Program-made: the position numbers and the translations under genes
Notes under the pieces: generated by a model
The model's input: only the letters and a program-made list of their open reading frames with translations
Databases searched by the model: none
Told to the model about the DNA's origin: nothing
Source: Chryseobacterium sp. JUb7
Lineage (GTDB): Bacteria > Bacteroidota > Bacteroidia > Flavobacteriales > Weeksellaceae
Assembly (NCBI RefSeq): GCF_024806495.1
Contig: NZ_JANUFF010000015.1
Span: 47,024-111,023 of the forward strand
Length of the DNA stretch: 64,000 nt
Direction: 5' to 3'
Part shown: positions 39,512-48,840 of the stretch, piece after piece
How the letters are laid out: each line of letters begins with the position of its first letter
Numbering within the stretch: position 1 is the first letter of the stretch

Positions 39512-41277
39512 ATCTTGCAGAGGCAATTATTAATAAAAATATAGAAAAACATCCTGTAAAATCTGCAATAGGCTTTAAAAAGAAAGAAGAAGCCTGGAAA
39601 GAGATCAGCTGGAAAAAGTTCGGTGAAATTGTTTTTAAAACAGCCAATGCACTGAAAGAAGCAGGAATTCAGGAAAATGACCATGTCGCTATCTATTCGG
39701 ATAACTCTTCTGAATGGGTGATTTTTGATATGGCTTCGATGTCTGTCGGAGCGATTACTGTTCCTATTTATTCAACCAATAATGGAGAGCAGGCAGAATA
39801 TATCATCAGCGATTCTCAGGCTAAAGCTATTTTAGTAGGTAATCAGGCACAATACGATGCCTGCCTTGAGATTCTGCAAAAAGAAAACAGCAGCCTTGAG
39901 TTGATTATTGTTTCTAAAAAAGCAGTCTGGATCAAGAAAGAGTTTAATAGTTTTTATCTTGAAGATTTTATTTCAAAAACTCCTTCAACATTTGAAATCT
40001 GCAAAAAAGAATATGAGGATGTGGCGACCCTTATTTATACCTCAGGAACTACAGGAACACCAAAAGGGGTAATGCTTACTCATGGAAATTTTATCAAAGC
40101 TTTTGATGCTCATTTCGAGTTTTTTAAGTTTAAAAATTTTGAAGAAGAGTTGTCATTGGCATTTTTACCGTTAAGCCATGTTTTTGAAAGAAGCTGGAGC
40201 TTATTGTGTCTGTATGGAGGAGCAAGAGTCTATTTTCTGGAAGACCCGAAAAATATAGCAAAAGCACTGGAAGAGGTTAAGCCAACGACCATGTGCGCTG
40301 TACCAAGATTTTTTCAGAAAGTCTATGCCGGAGTTCTTGAAAAGGCTGAAGAAGGCTCATCACTGAAGAAAAAAATATTTGACTGGGCTTTGGCGACAGG
40401 CTGGCAGACCGCAGAATTAAGAAGAAATGAACAACCAATTCCTTTTGGTTTAAAAATAAAAGAATCTATTGCTGATACCTTGGTTTTCAGCAAAATAAAA
40501 GAAAGAATGGGCGGGCGACTTTGGTTTCTGCCATGTGGGGGAGCTTCTCTGTCTCCGGAAGTTACCAGGTTCTTCGAGTCAGTAGGAATTCATGTGACTG
40601 TAGGATATGGTTTAACAGAAACTACGGCCACACTGACGCTTTTTCCGTTAACCCATTTTGAGCATGGTACAAGTGGGAAACCCCTGCCAGGGGTAGAAAT
40701 CCGAATCGGAGAAAGTGACGAAATTCAGGCAAGAGGAAACGGAATTATGAAAGGCTATTATCAAAAGCCTGAAGAAACTCAAAAAGTTTTCACTGAAGAT
40801 GGCTGGTTTAAAACTGGAGATGCTGGAAAAATTGATGATAAAGGAAATCTGATCATCACAGACCGATTGAAAGATCTGATGAAAACTTCCAATGGAAAAT
40901 ACATCGCTCCGCAGCAGATTGAAAATCTTTTGACAAATAATAATTTTATCCAGCAAATCGTTCTGATTGCAGAAGGAAAGCAGTTTGTTTCGGCATTGAT
41001 TGTTCCTAATTTTGAGTTTTTGGAAGATTTTATCAAAAAGAATAATATTCCGTTTACGAATTGGGCCGAGATCGTAAAAAATGAAAAAGTACACGATTTT
41101 TATAAGGAGAAGATTAAGGAATTACAACACCATTTATCAGACTTTGAGAAGGTGAAAAAATTCACTTTAATGCCTGCCGAATTTGATATCAATACAGGTG
41201 AAATCACTCCAACGCTGAAAGTGAAAAGGAATGTGGTTCTTAAAAAGTACGCTGATATTATTGAGAAAATGTATTAG
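39508..41277 (+). CDS. long-chain acyl-CoA synthetase (AMP-binding)
   Basis: The 589-residue protein is an adenylate-forming acyl-CoA ligase. The P-loop motif TLIYTSGTTGTPKGVMLTHG is at about residues 174-193, the ATP-binding GYGLTETT at about 369-376 and the hinge region GWFKTGDAGKIDDKGNLIIT then DRLKDLMKTSNGKYI at about 431-470. The overall arrangement is that of FadD15-like long-chain acyl-CoA synthetases of actinobacterial/Bacteroidota type. It overlaps the SDR gene (ATGA). It activates fatty acids for lipid synthesis or degradation; chain length preference is unknown. Confidence 0.93.
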   Translation: MNLAEAIINKNIEKHPVKSAIGFKKKEEAWKEISWKKFGEIVFKTANALKEAGIQENDHVAIYSDNSSEWVIFDMASMSVGAITVPIYSTNNGEQAEYIISDSQAKAILVGNQAQYDACLEILQKENSSLELIIVSKKAVWIKKEFNSFYLEDFISKTPSTFEICKKEYEDVATLIYTSGTTGTPKGVMLTHGNFIKAFDAHFEFFKFKNFEEELSLAFLPLSHVFERSWSLLCLYGGARVYFLEDPKNIAKALEEVKPTTMCAVPRFFQKVYAGVLEKAEEGSSLKKKIFDWALATGWQTAELRRNEQPIPFGLKIKESIADTLVFSKIKERMGGRLWFLPCGGASLSPEVTRFFESVGIHVTVGYGLTETTATLTLFPLTHFEHGTSGKPLPGVEIRIGESDEIQARGNGIMKGYYQKPEETQKVFTEDGWFKTGDAGKIDDKGNLIITDRLKDLMKTSNGKYIAPQQIENLLTNNNFIQQIVLIAEGKQFVSALIVPNFEFLEDFIKKNNIPFTNWAEIVKNEKVHDFYKEKIKELQHHLSDFEKVKKFTLMPAEFDINTGEITPTLKVKRNVVLKKYADIIEKMY

Positions 41278-41407
41278 CAGCTATGAGTTTGGCGTATGAA
41301 CAAATTGTAAATTATGTAGTATCTTTAGGATTAATTTAAAGTAAGATTCTTAAATTCCACTTCTGAATTATGGTTGACATTTTTACCGTCAAAATTCAGG
41401 ATGACAA

Positions 41408-42481
41408 ATGAATATTAAAAAAATTATGACAACACAAGAATTTCTAGGACAGGAAGATTTCAATATTAATAGCAAAACAGTTTCAGAAAGCTGTCCGTCA
41501 AATATCGCCCTGATCAAATATTGGGGTAAATATGACAACCAGATTCCGGCAAATCCAAGTATCAGTTATACATTAAGTCATTGTAAAACAAATACAACAA
41601 TGGAGTTTATAGCAAATGAGCCATTTTCTGTTCAAACTTTTTTGTCAGGAAATGAAGAAGTGAAGTTTGCTGAAAAAATAGAAAAATATTTCAACAGTAT
41701 TGAACAATATCTTCCGTGGATTTTACAGGGAAAATATATCATTAATACTGAAAATACATTTCCTCACAGTTCCGGAATTGCAAGTTCAGCATCCGGTTTC
41801 GGAGCAATTGCAAAATGTCTGATGAGCCTTGATGAGTCTTTTTCGGGAAAAAAATCCGATGAAGAATCGTTAAAAAAAGCCTCTTTTTTAGCAAGGTTGG
41901 GAAGTGGAAGTGCATGTAGAAGTCTTTATAACGGATTAGTGGTTTGGGGGCAATCTCAGGTAAGAGAAAGCTCAGATTTATTTGCAGTGAAATATCCTGA
42001 TGATGAAATTCATGAGATTTTCAAAGATTTTAATGACTGGGTTTTATTGATTCATGAAGGCGAGAAAAGTGTTTCGTCAACGGTAGGTCATGGTTTGATG
42101 AAAACAAATCCGTATGCAGAAAGAAGATTTCAGGAGGCGAGAGATAATTTCGAACCGATGATTGAAATTCTGAAAAGCGGCGATTTGCAGGCGTTTATAA
42201 AATTAGTGGAACATGAAGCACTTACTCTTCATGCAATGATGATGATGAGTGATCCTGCTTTTATTTTAATGAAAACGGGAACTCTGGAAGTAATTAATAA
42301 AATCTGGGACTTCAGAAAAGAAACCGGCTTGCCTTTATTCTTTACGTTGGATGCCGGGGCAAACGTTCATCTTTTATTCCCAAATGACGGTTCTGAAGAA
42401 ACTGTAAAATCTTTTATTCAGGCAGAATTACTGCAGCATACACAAAATAATGGAGTTGTGAAGGATGTAATGAAGTTTTAA
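41408..42481 (+). CDS. mvaD: diphosphomevalonate decarboxylase
   Basis: The 357-residue GHMP-family enzyme converts mevalonate diphosphate to isopentenyl diphosphate. Diagnostic segments are SCPSNIALIKYWGKYD (about residues 29-44; substrate binding), the phosphate loop HSSGIASSASGFGAIAKCLM (about 119-138), and ARLGSGSACRSL (about 161-172). This shows that isoprenoids are made through the mevalonate pathway, as usual for Flavobacteriia. ATG at 41426 is an alternative start that removes six residues. A terminator follows at 42505. Confidence 0.93.
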   Translation: MNIKKIMTTQEFLGQEDFNINSKTVSESCPSNIALIKYWGKYDNQIPANPSISYTLSHCKTNTTMEFIANEPFSVQTFLSGNEEVKFAEKIEKYFNSIEQYLPWILQGKYIINTENTFPHSSGIASSASGFGAIAKCLMSLDESFSGKKSDEESLKKASFLARLGSGSACRSLYNGLVVWGQSQVRESSDLFAVKYPDDEIHEIFKDFNDWVLLIHEGEKSVSSTVGHGLMKTNPYAERRFQEARDNFEPMIEILKSGDLQAFIKLVEHEALTLHAMMMMSDPAFILMKTGTLEVINKIWDFRKETGLPLFFTLDAGANVHLLFPNDGSEETVKSFIQAELLQHTQNNGVVKDVMKF

Positions 42482-42504
42482 TAGTAGATATAAAATGCAT
42501 ATAT

Positions 42505-42532
42505 AAAAAACGGACTGAAAAGTCCGTTTTTT
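42505..42532. terminator. terminator after mvaD
   Basis: A perfect 12-bp stem (AAAAAACGGACT with AGTCCGTTTTTT) and a GAAA loop separate the convergent mvaD and EEP-family genes. The flanking A and T runs allow function in both directions. Confidence 0.92.
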
Positions 42533-42563
42533 TAGTTTAATTTGACGAAGTTATGTAGAAATA

Positions 42564-43646
42564 TCAATCTTCAGTAACCACTGCATCGCGGTCTCCGTCT
42601 TCTTTTTTACCCTCCTGAATCATCTCTTCAGCCTGAGCTTTTTCCTCGTTTGTGGCATGATCTATTCTTTCTTCCTGCTCTTCATTTTGATGATCGATAA
42701 AGAATTCGCAATACACAGGAAGGTGATCCGATCCGAAATTTTCCAGTGTTTTAAGATCTTTAATAAATATATCTTCACTATGGAACATTAAATCAATCGG
42801 AAATCTTAAAAGTCTGTATTTTGCGTGAAAAGTAGAGACGAAAGAATGTCCGATTCTGGGGTCTATCAAATGACTGGTTTTTCTGAAAAGAATAGACGAT
42901 TTGGACCATGCAACATTATTAAAATCACCAACCACAATGACAGGATCTGATATTTTTCTTACCTGCTTTGCTGTGCTGAGCAGATCTCCATCTCTTTCTT
43001 TGGATGTTTCTTCTTCCGTTGGGCTCGGCGGTGGTGGATGAACGGCAAAAAAAACAAATTTGAAGCCTTCTTCAGTCTCCAGATGAGCCTCGATGGTTGG
43101 AATATCATCAGCGACAAAAAAATGTGTTTTTGAGCTCTGGATTTCAATTTTAGAATAAAAGTGCATTCCGTAAGTATTTTCCAGAGTGACTTTATGATGA
43201 TAAGGATATTCTTTTTCGAGAGGACGCAACGCTTGTTCCCAGTCGGCATTGCTTTCCATTGTAAGGAAAATATCTGGTTGATTGTTTTCGATCAGATTAA
43301 TAAATCTCTGATATTCCCTGTTGAATTGGTAAACATTGGCCGAAATAAAATTCAGCTTCTCCGAAGACTGAGCTCCCTGGGTATATTTTTTTACCGGATA
43401 AAGAGGAGTGTATTTTATAAGGATTATTGCATGGTGAATAAAAAGGAGGATTAAAAGTGCCTGATAATACCAGAAACCTTTTGGAGAATCTGCAAAAAAA
43501 CCGAATAGGAAAGTGAAAACTATAAAATAAGTAATTTGTATTTTACCAAACTCGGGAACACGAAATATCCAGTGAGGATTTTGAATTTTTGGGAGTATCG
43601 TTAAAATCAGTAACAATACGGTTAAAATCAGATAAGCTGTCCACAT
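42564..43646 (-). CDS. membrane-anchored EEP-family nuclease/phosphatase
   Basis: This 360-residue protein has three N-terminal membrane helices (about residues 2-20, 33-50 and 58-78) and an endonuclease/exonuclease/phosphatase domain: Asn and Glu in NQPDIFLTMESNADW (about 118-132), the His in FFAVHPPPP, VVGDFNNVAWSKSS and the C-terminal GSDHLPVYCEF. After the domain comes a strongly acidic tail of about 45 residues. The enzyme domain should face the periplasm or cytoplasm depending on topology. Substrates could be nucleic acid or phospholipid; not resolved. Confidence 0.88.
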   Translation of the reverse strand: MWTAYLILTVLLLILTILPKIQNPHWIFRVPEFGKIQITYFIVFTFLFGFFADSPKGFWYYQALLILLFIHHAIILIKYTPLYPVKKYTQGAQSSEKLNFISANVYQFNREYQRFINLIENNQPDIFLTMESNADWEQALRPLEKEYPYHHKVTLENTYGMHFYSKIEIQSSKTHFFVADDIPTIEAHLETEEGFKFVFFAVHPPPPSPTEEETSKERDGDLLSTAKQVRKISDPVIVVGDFNNVAWSKSSILFRKTSHLIDPRIGHSFVSTFHAKYRLLRFPIDLMFHSEDIFIKDLKTLENFGSDHLPVYCEFFIDHQNEEQEERIDHATNEEKAQAEEMIQEGKKEDGDRDAVVTED

Positions 43647-43781
43647 AAATATTGAATAAGCGTATAAAATTAAACCATTTATCCAGATATCCGAAGAATT
43701 GTTTTTTAAACTTTGTTCATCGATCTTATTTTTGAAACTTATTTTTCCTTATTTTTATTCAATAAGATTAATTAATATCAT

Positions 43782-44222
43782 ATGAATAAAATAATTATTG
43801 CAGGACTGCTTTTTTCAGGTCTATGCTCTGCGCAGTTATCTTCGAAAGAAGAAGTTCAGAAGCCTATTGAAGATTTGTTTCTGGGTATGAAAAATGCAGA
43901 TCCTAAGTTGGTAGGTTCTGTATTTACAGATACTGCTATTATCCAGACGGTTGCAAAAGACGGCAGCGTTAAAACTGAGAATGTTAAAGATTTTATAGCT
44001 TCTATATCAAAAGTAACCAAAAACGAGCTTGATGAGAAAATAACAGTAGGCTCTATTAATATAGATGGTAATCTGGCGAGTATTTTTACCCCTTATCAGT
44101 TTTATTTAAAAGAAAAATTTACCCATTGCGGAGCCAATAGTTTCCAACTGGTTAAACAAAATAATACCTGGAAAATACAATATCTTATTGATACCAGAAG
44201 AAAAGAAAATTGTGAAAATTAA
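43782..44222 (+). CDS. secreted SnoaL/NTF2-like protein
   Basis: The 146-residue protein has a signal peptide (IIAGLLFSGLCSAQ) and a small NTF2-like fold: EEVQKPIEDLFLGMKNADPK, then VFTDTAIIQTV and an IDGNLASIFTPYQFYLKEK strand region. Such proteins often bind small ligands or act as steroid-isomerase-like enzymes, but no catalytic residue can be named. It is 2 nt upstream of a glyoxalase-fold gene. Confidence 0.75.
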   Translation: MNKIIIAGLLFSGLCSAQLSSKEEVQKPIEDLFLGMKNADPKLVGSVFTDTAIIQTVAKDGSVKTENVKDFIASISKVTKNELDEKITVGSINIDGNLASIFTPYQFYLKEKFTHCGANSFQLVKQNNTWKIQYLIDTRRKENCEN

Positions 44223-44224
44223 TT

Positions 44225-44602
44225 ATGAAAATTCATCATATAGCGATCATTTGTTCAGATTACGAAATCTCTAAAATATTTTATACCGACATTTTGGGGT
44301 TGAATATCATCCGTGAAGTATATCGTGAGGAAAGACAGTCCTATAAACTGGATCTTGCCATCGGAGATCATTATGTCATTGAACTGTTTTCATTTCCCGA
44401 TCCTCCGGCAAGACCGTCCCGGCCGGAATCATGTGGATTAAGACATCTTGCTTTTTCTGTTGAAAATGTAAGTGATAAACGTCAGGAATTAATTCAGAAA
44501 GGGCTGACCTGTGAGGAAATAAGAATCGACGAGTTTACGGGAAAAGAATTTTTCTTTACCCAGGATCCCGATCAGCTTCCGTTAGAATTTTATGAAATAT
44601 AA
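44225..44602 (+). CDS. VOC-family metalloprotein (glyoxalase/YaeR-like)
   Basis: The 125-residue protein is a vicinal-oxygen-chelate fold protein: it opens with KIHHIAIICSDYEISKIFYT (metal His and the beta-alpha-beta unit), has RLRHLAF-type strand CGLRHLAFSVENVSDKR (about residues 76-92) and ends DPDQLPLEFYE with a Glu ligand. The sequence resembles the YaeR/SMU.1112-like group of unknown substrate. It follows the SnoaL-like gene by 2 nt and is convergent with the DUF1634 gene 1 nt away. Confidence 0.88.
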   Translation: MKIHHIAIICSDYEISKIFYTDILGLNIIREVYREERQSYKLDLAIGDHYVIELFSFPDPPARPSRPESCGLRHLAFSVENVSDKRQELIQKGLTCEEIRIDEFTGKEFFFTQDPDQLPLEFYEI

Positions 44603-44603
44603 A

Positions 44604-44987
44604 TTAGTGCGCGTAACCTGTAAAGAAACTTACCGCCATAATTGCTAAAACAATAGAAGAAATGACTACATATACGTAGTCTTTTTCTTTTAGATAGCCT
44701 ATCAGTGCAAAAATAATTCTCATCAGGGGCGTAAAGATCAAAAGAAGAATACCTAATTGAATAATGGCCATTCCTTCACCTTTACAAAGAGAATCCCAAA
44801 ATTGTCCCCATACTTTTTCTGAAGAAGTTCCCATGTTGAGGGAAGTGTATTTTTTCGGCATTTTAAAACCCTCCAGAAACAGTTTGATAAAACCAATCAG
44901 TGAAGTGGCAACAGATAAAATAACTCCTAATCTCAGAAGGTTTCCTACCGAGCGGTTCAGATCTACATCCGTGAAATTCTTTTTCAT
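44604..44987 (-). CDS. DUF1634 membrane protein
   Basis: This 127-residue protein has three membrane helices (about residues 17-35, 73-93 and 105-124) and the DUF1634 pattern, including LLRLGVILSVATSLIG and GILLLIFTPLMRIIFALIG. DUF1634 genes commonly sit next to TauE/SafE permeases, as here with a 1-nt overlap. It is probably an accessory subunit of the exporter. Its stop is only 1 nt from the convergent VOC gene. Confidence 0.88.
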   Translation of the reverse strand: MKKNFTDVDLNRSVGNLLRLGVILSVATSLIGFIKLFLEGFKMPKKYTSLNMGTSSEKVWGQFWDSLCKGEGMAIIQLGILLLIFTPLMRIIFALIGYLKEKDYVYVVISSIVLAIMAVSFFTGYAH

Positions 44988-45817
44988 TATCTGAAGCTTT
45001 TATTAATACCGTTATACATCATGTAAATCGACAGAATGGTGATGACAATAGCAAAGAATGTTTTCAGTTTTTTTGTCTTGGAAACCATTAATGTTTTAGA
45101 TCCTATAAAACTTCCTACAACCACTCCGATAAGTACAGGAGCTACAATTACAGGAACGATTTCTCCTCTCTGAAAATAAATCAGTGAGCTGGCTACTGCC
45201 GTCACTCCGATCATAAAATTACTTGTTGTCGTAGAAACTTTGAAAGGAAGTCTCATCATATTGTCCATCGCCAAAACTTTTAATGCTCCGGAACCGATTC
45301 CTAAAAGTCCGGACATTGCTCCTGCAAACATCATCATTAAAAATCCGGGAATAGTATTTTTGGCCGAATAACTTTTTATAACTCCTTTATCAGGAAAAGT
45401 TCCGTAAAGTTTCAGCTTATCTTCTAAACTTCCTTTTATTACCGGTTCCTGATGGTCAGGCTTGCCTTTAAGATTTAAAATAACAGTCAGAAGAAGTATG
45501 CTGGCGAAAATGATTCCAATGGTATTTGGATTAAGCATTCCGGAAACCAGAGCTCCGATAATGGCTCCTGATGTGGTAGCGATTTCCAGGAACATTCCGA
45601 TCCTCATATTGGTAAAACCTTCCTTCACAAAGGCAACTGCCGCTCCCGAAGAAGTTCCGATTACAGAAATAAGAGAAGCACCGATTGCATAATGCATAGG
45701 AACACCGAAACCCAGTGTTAATAAAGGAATAATGATAACCCCTCCTCCTAAACCCGTAAGCGAACCAAGAAGTCCCGCCGAAATTGCTCCAAGGAAGAGA
45801 ATAATGATTTCTGACAT
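44987..45817 (-). CDS. TauE/SafE-family permease
   Basis: The 276-residue protein has about eight membrane helices and the TauE/SafE duplicated motif: LLGSLTGLGGGVIIIPLLT (about residues 15-34) and GAMSGLLGIGSGALKVLAMD (about 166-185). The family exports sulfite, sulfoacetate or related anions. It is the first gene of the pair with DUF1634. The specific anion is not known; no sulfur-metabolism genes are near. Confidence 0.92.
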   Translation of the reverse strand: MSEIIILFLGAISAGLLGSLTGLGGGVIIIPLLTLGFGVPMHYAIGASLISVIGTSSGAAVAFVKEGFTNMRIGMFLEIATTSGAIIGALVSGMLNPNTIGIIFASILLLTVILNLKGKPDHQEPVIKGSLEDKLKLYGTFPDKGVIKSYSAKNTIPGFLMMMFAGAMSGLLGIGSGALKVLAMDNMMRLPFKVSTTTSNFMIGVTAVASSLIYFQRGEIVPVIVAPVLIGVVVGSFIGSKTLMVSKTKKLKTFFAIVITILSIYMMYNGINKSFR

Positions 45818-45855
45818 GCTACAAATATAAAACTATTGTCGTAGTCTGCCAAACG

Positions 45856-45886
45856 TTTATAAAAAGATAAATTTGACGTATTTTTG
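45856..45886 (+). promoter_or_regulatory. near-leaderless promoter of the DUF1543 gene
   Basis: TTTA at 45856-45859 and TATTTTTG at 45879-45886 are separated by 19 nt. CAGT and then the ATG at 45891 follow directly, giving almost no 5' leader. The same TTTGCAGT context precedes the mutS2 start. Confidence 0.55.
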
Positions 45887-45890
45887 CAGT

Positions 45891-46454
45891 ATGGAAAATG
45901 AACTGAAATTATTCTATATTATCCTTGGTGCAACGCCTAAAGGACGAAATATTGAGCAACATGATGTGTTTTTCGGAATTGCAGAAAGCCTGAAAGACCT
46001 CGTTCCGGATATGAAAGATTTTTGGAAAGAAGCAGATGGAAAGATTCACCTGGATTGCTATCAGGAGGTGAAATTTGCTGACGGATATGAAGTGAAGATC
46101 ATTGAAAAAACAGATCAGGCATCGGAAAATCAACTGTTTTTTGTAAACCTTGGTGGTTATAAAAGAGGATATTTTGAAGAGTTTCACGAACAGCATCTTA
46201 TGGTGGGAGCATCTATGGGGGATATTGTGAAAAAAGCGAAAACTACCGATTTCTATAAAACGATGGGGTTTGAAGGCGCCGTAAGCCATATTGATGATAA
46301 ACATGGAGTGGACATTGATGATATTTTCAATGTGAGCGATATTCTTCCTGCAAAAATGAAAGAAAAATATTCAATTATCCTGACTAAATCTGATGCAGAA
46401 AATCAGGAAAATCCTATGGGATTGGGGTATTTGAAAATTGATAAAATTCAATAA
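45891..46454 (+). CDS. DUF1543 protein
   Basis: From ATG at 45891 this is a 187-residue cytoplasmic protein with the DUF1543 opening LFYIILGATPKGRNIEQHD (about residues 6-24) and FFVNLGGYKRGYFEEFHEQH in the middle. The domain occurs in one or two copies in proteins of unknown function. An upstream in-frame TTG (45873) would place the start inside the promoter and is rejected. A purK gene follows 70 nt downstream, on the same strand. Confidence 0.85.
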   Translation: MENELKLFYIILGATPKGRNIEQHDVFFGIAESLKDLVPDMKDFWKEADGKIHLDCYQEVKFADGYEVKIIEKTDQASENQLFFVNLGGYKRGYFEEFHEQHLMVGASMGDIVKKAKTTDFYKTMGFEGAVSHIDDKHGVDIDDIFNVSDILPAKMKEKYSIILTKSDAENQENPMGLGYLKIDKIQ

Positions 46455-46524
46455 AACTGAAGTTAATTGAAACGATAGTTTTAAATCTGAAAATTAAATC
46501 TAATAGAAAAAATAAAAAGAAAAA

Positions 46525-47637
46525 ATGAAAATAGGAATTTTAGGTGGAGGACAGCTTGGAAGAATGCTGATTCAGGAAGCGTTGAAATACGATGATGAAT
46601 TTTATACGCTGGATCCGGCTTCTGATGCGCCTTGCCACAATATTTCTTACTTTACACAAGGAAGTTTTAATGATTACGAAACGGTTCTGAATTTCGGGAA
46701 GGATAAAGATGTCGTGACGATCGAAATCGAACACGTGAATGCAGATGCTCTTGCCGAACTTGAGAATCAGGGAGTAAAAGTAGTGCCTAATGCTGCTATT
46801 ATTAAGACGATTCAGCAAAAAATCCTTCAAAAAGAATTTTATAAAAATCATGATATCCCAAGTCCGGAATTTGAAGTGATGGACGGAAGTTCCGATGAGA
46901 TCAACATGCCGTTGCCTTTTGTACAGAAAATGAATACCGGTGGATACGACGGAAAAGGAGTACAGGTGATCCGTACGGCTGAAGATATGAAAAATCTGTG
47001 GATACAGGATTCTGTGATTGAAAGTCTTGTAGATATTGATAAAGAACTTTCTGTCATCGTTGCCAGAAATGAAAACGGAGAAACAAAAACGTTTCCTGTG
47101 ACCGAGATGGTTGCTGATCCGAAACTGAATTTATTGGATTTTAATATCTGTCCGGTATTTTTGGATGAAGATATTGAAGAGCAGATTGATTCTATTACAG
47201 AAAAATTCCTGAATGCTATTAATTCTCCGGGACTTTTTGCGATCGAATTATTTTTAGATAAAGAAGGAAAAGTATGGGTCAACGAAACAGCTCCGAGACT
47301 TCATAATTCGGGACACCAAAGTCAGGAAGGAAATGCCAATTCACAGTTTGAGCAGATGTACAGAGTGGTAAAAAATCTTCCTTTGGCAGATACAGATGCT
47401 ATTATTTATAGCGGAATGCTGAATCTGGTTGGAGCAGAAGGCTTTTCAGGAAAGGTAGTTTATGAAGGTATGGATGATGTTCTAAGGCTGCCGGAAACCT
47501 ATATTCATCTGTATGGAAAAACAGAAACCAAGCCCGGAAGAAAAATGGGTCACATCAATGTACTGGCAGATTCCCGAGAGGAACTGATGGAAAAGCTGGT
47601 GATGGTAAAAGGAATGGTGCGTGTAATTGCAGAATAA
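46525..47637 (+). CDS. purK: 5-(carboxyamino)imidazole ribonucleotide synthase
   Basis: The 370-residue ATP-grasp enzyme uses ATP and bicarbonate to carboxylate aminoimidazole ribonucleotide in purine synthesis. Visible motifs are GILGGGQLGRMLIQEA at the N-terminus, VVTIEIEHVNADAL, the ATP-binding MNTGGYDGKGVQVI (about residues 136-149) and WVNETAPRLHNSGHQSQEG (about 252-270). Its partner purE lies about 7 kb downstream in this window on the same strand rather than adjacent. A terminator follows at 47662. Confidence 0.96.
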   Translation: MKIGILGGGQLGRMLIQEALKYDDEFYTLDPASDAPCHNISYFTQGSFNDYETVLNFGKDKDVVTIEIEHVNADALAELENQGVKVVPNAAIIKTIQQKILQKEFYKNHDIPSPEFEVMDGSSDEINMPLPFVQKMNTGGYDGKGVQVIRTAEDMKNLWIQDSVIESLVDIDKELSVIVARNENGETKTFPVTEMVADPKLNLLDFNICPVFLDEDIEEQIDSITEKFLNAINSPGLFAIELFLDKEGKVWVNETAPRLHNSGHQSQEGNANSQFEQMYRVVKNLPLADTDAIIYSGMLNLVGAEGFSGKVVYEGMDDVLRLPETYIHLYGKTETKPGRKMGHINVLADSREELMEKLVMVKGMVRVIAE

Positions 47638-47661
47638 TTTTTACTGATTCTTAAAAATAAA

Positions 47662-47692
47662 AAAAGCGCTGTAATTTATTTACAGCGCTTTT
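47662..47692. terminator. terminator after purK
   Basis: A perfect 13-bp stem (AAAAGCGCTGTAA with TTACAGCGCTTTT) and a 5-nt loop lie between convergent genes; the right arm touches the stop codon of the leftward gene that ends at 47691. Confidence 0.92.
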
Positions 47693-48476
47693 ATTGAAAT
47701 TTATCTTTTTCTGAAGTCGGGATTTTTATCCAATCATTATTTTTAAATTGATATGTTTGATAGGAAATATCATCATTATTTAAATTATATGTAAAGCTGA
47801 CAACAACGATTTTGTTGGGTTTATTTCGGAATTGTATATAAATACTGTTAAAATTTTCACGCGAATTTTTATCTATAATTAATTTCTTATTTTTATACGG
47901 AAAGTAATAGAACTCTTCTTCATAGTGTTTTTGACCAGTATTATAAATCAACACTCCTTTTTTGCGTTTTCTTGAAAGCTCCTGAAGATTTTTGCATTCC
48001 TTAGAATAAAATTTACTGAAATTTTCGGAATATTTTTTTAAGTCATCTTCTTTCACAAGTACGAAAGAGTTAATTCCTATCAGAAAAGGAATAACATTTT
48101 TATGATATTTCTTTCTGATCAGTTTTACCGTTTCTTTATTCCAGAAAGTTGTTGCATTATAGGCTGGATTTTCATCATCCGAATGATCTACATAATCAAA
48201 CGGAGATATTAAAATTACGGTGGTATTTCTACATTTAAAATGAAAAATGAGGTTTGGGCTTTTTAGTTGATTAAAATCAATATCAGAAACAATTCTTTGA
48301 TTGAGATGTGTATAATTTAAACCTTTAAAATTATCAAGAATTTCTTTCTTCCTGGCCATCCGGTTTTCAGAATCAATGCTGTCCTGTATATAAAATTTGT
48401 TTTCTCTGGTCTGCCCATGCAGTTTGAAAGACAAAAATATAAGAAATATAAAAAAGTATTTTCCCATTTTAATCAC
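47691..48476 (-). CDS. secreted protein of unknown function
   Basis: This 261-residue protein has an N-terminal signal peptide (GKYFFIFLIFLSFKLHGQ) and a Lys/Tyr/Asn-rich mature part with no family I recognise. Two starts are possible: GTG at 48476, which overlaps the preceding stop as GTGA, and ATG at 48467, which gives a cleaner signal peptide. It is the last of four leftward genes with spacings of 11, 1 and -4 nt, so they form an operon. The terminator at 47662 follows. Confidence 0.65.
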   Translation of the reverse strand: MIKMGKYFFIFLIFLSFKLHGQTRENKFYIQDSIDSENRMARKKEILDNFKGLNYTHLNQRIVSDIDFNQLKSPNLIFHFKCRNTTVILISPFDYVDHSDDENPAYNATTFWNKETVKLIRKKYHKNVIPFLIGINSFVLVKEDDLKKYSENFSKFYSKECKNLQELSRKRKKGVLIYNTGQKHYEEEFYYFPYKNKKLIIDKNSRENFNSIYIQFRNKPNKIVVVSFTYNLNNDDISYQTYQFKNNDWIKIPTSEKDKFQ

Positions 48477-48829
48477 TTATAAATTTTAGGAAAATCAATC
48501 GTCCATTTTCGTTCCTGTGAGTTCCAGATTAAATAGGGGCCGTCGAAACCGTCAACATATGTTAATTCATAAGATTTATCGTCCGTTGTATAAACAGGAC
48601 TTACCCCCAAATCTTCCATTTTAAAACCTAGTTTTTCGAGTGTTTTCCAATCATCATTTTGAGGAAGTCTGCCCTTGTTTTTCTGATAGGTTTCAATATT
48701 CTGAATGATCTTATTTCCAAATTCGATATCAGATTTTCTGGTCACATCTATTGGCAAATTCCAGTAAATGGTGAATGAAATAATAATTAAAAGCAGAATT
48801 GATCCTATAATAATCAGAGTTTTTTTCAT
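48473..48829 (-). CDS. small membrane-anchored protein
   Basis: The 118-residue product has one N-terminal membrane helix (about residues 5-24, IIIGSILLLIIISFTIYW) and a polar C-terminal domain that contains LPIDVTRKSDIEFGNKII (about residues 26-43) and ends YLIWNSQERKWTIDFPKIYK. The family is not recognised. Part of this gene (start region to about codon 50) is repeated as a decayed copy at 50490-50635, showing past local duplication. It overlaps the next gene by 4 nt. Confidence 0.65.
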   Translation of the reverse strand: MKKTLIIIGSILLLIIISFTIYWNLPIDVTRKSDIEFGNKIIQNIETYQKNKGRLPQNDDWKTLEKLGFKMEDLGVSPVYTTDDKSYELTYVDGFDGPYLIWNSQERKWTIDFPKIYK

Positions 48830-48840
48830 TTTTTATATTT

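Noticed and set aside
40648..41094. Long minus-strand open frame inside the acyl-CoA synthetase gene
   Set aside because: The plus-strand frame carries clear adenylate-forming motifs throughout; the antisense frame has none.
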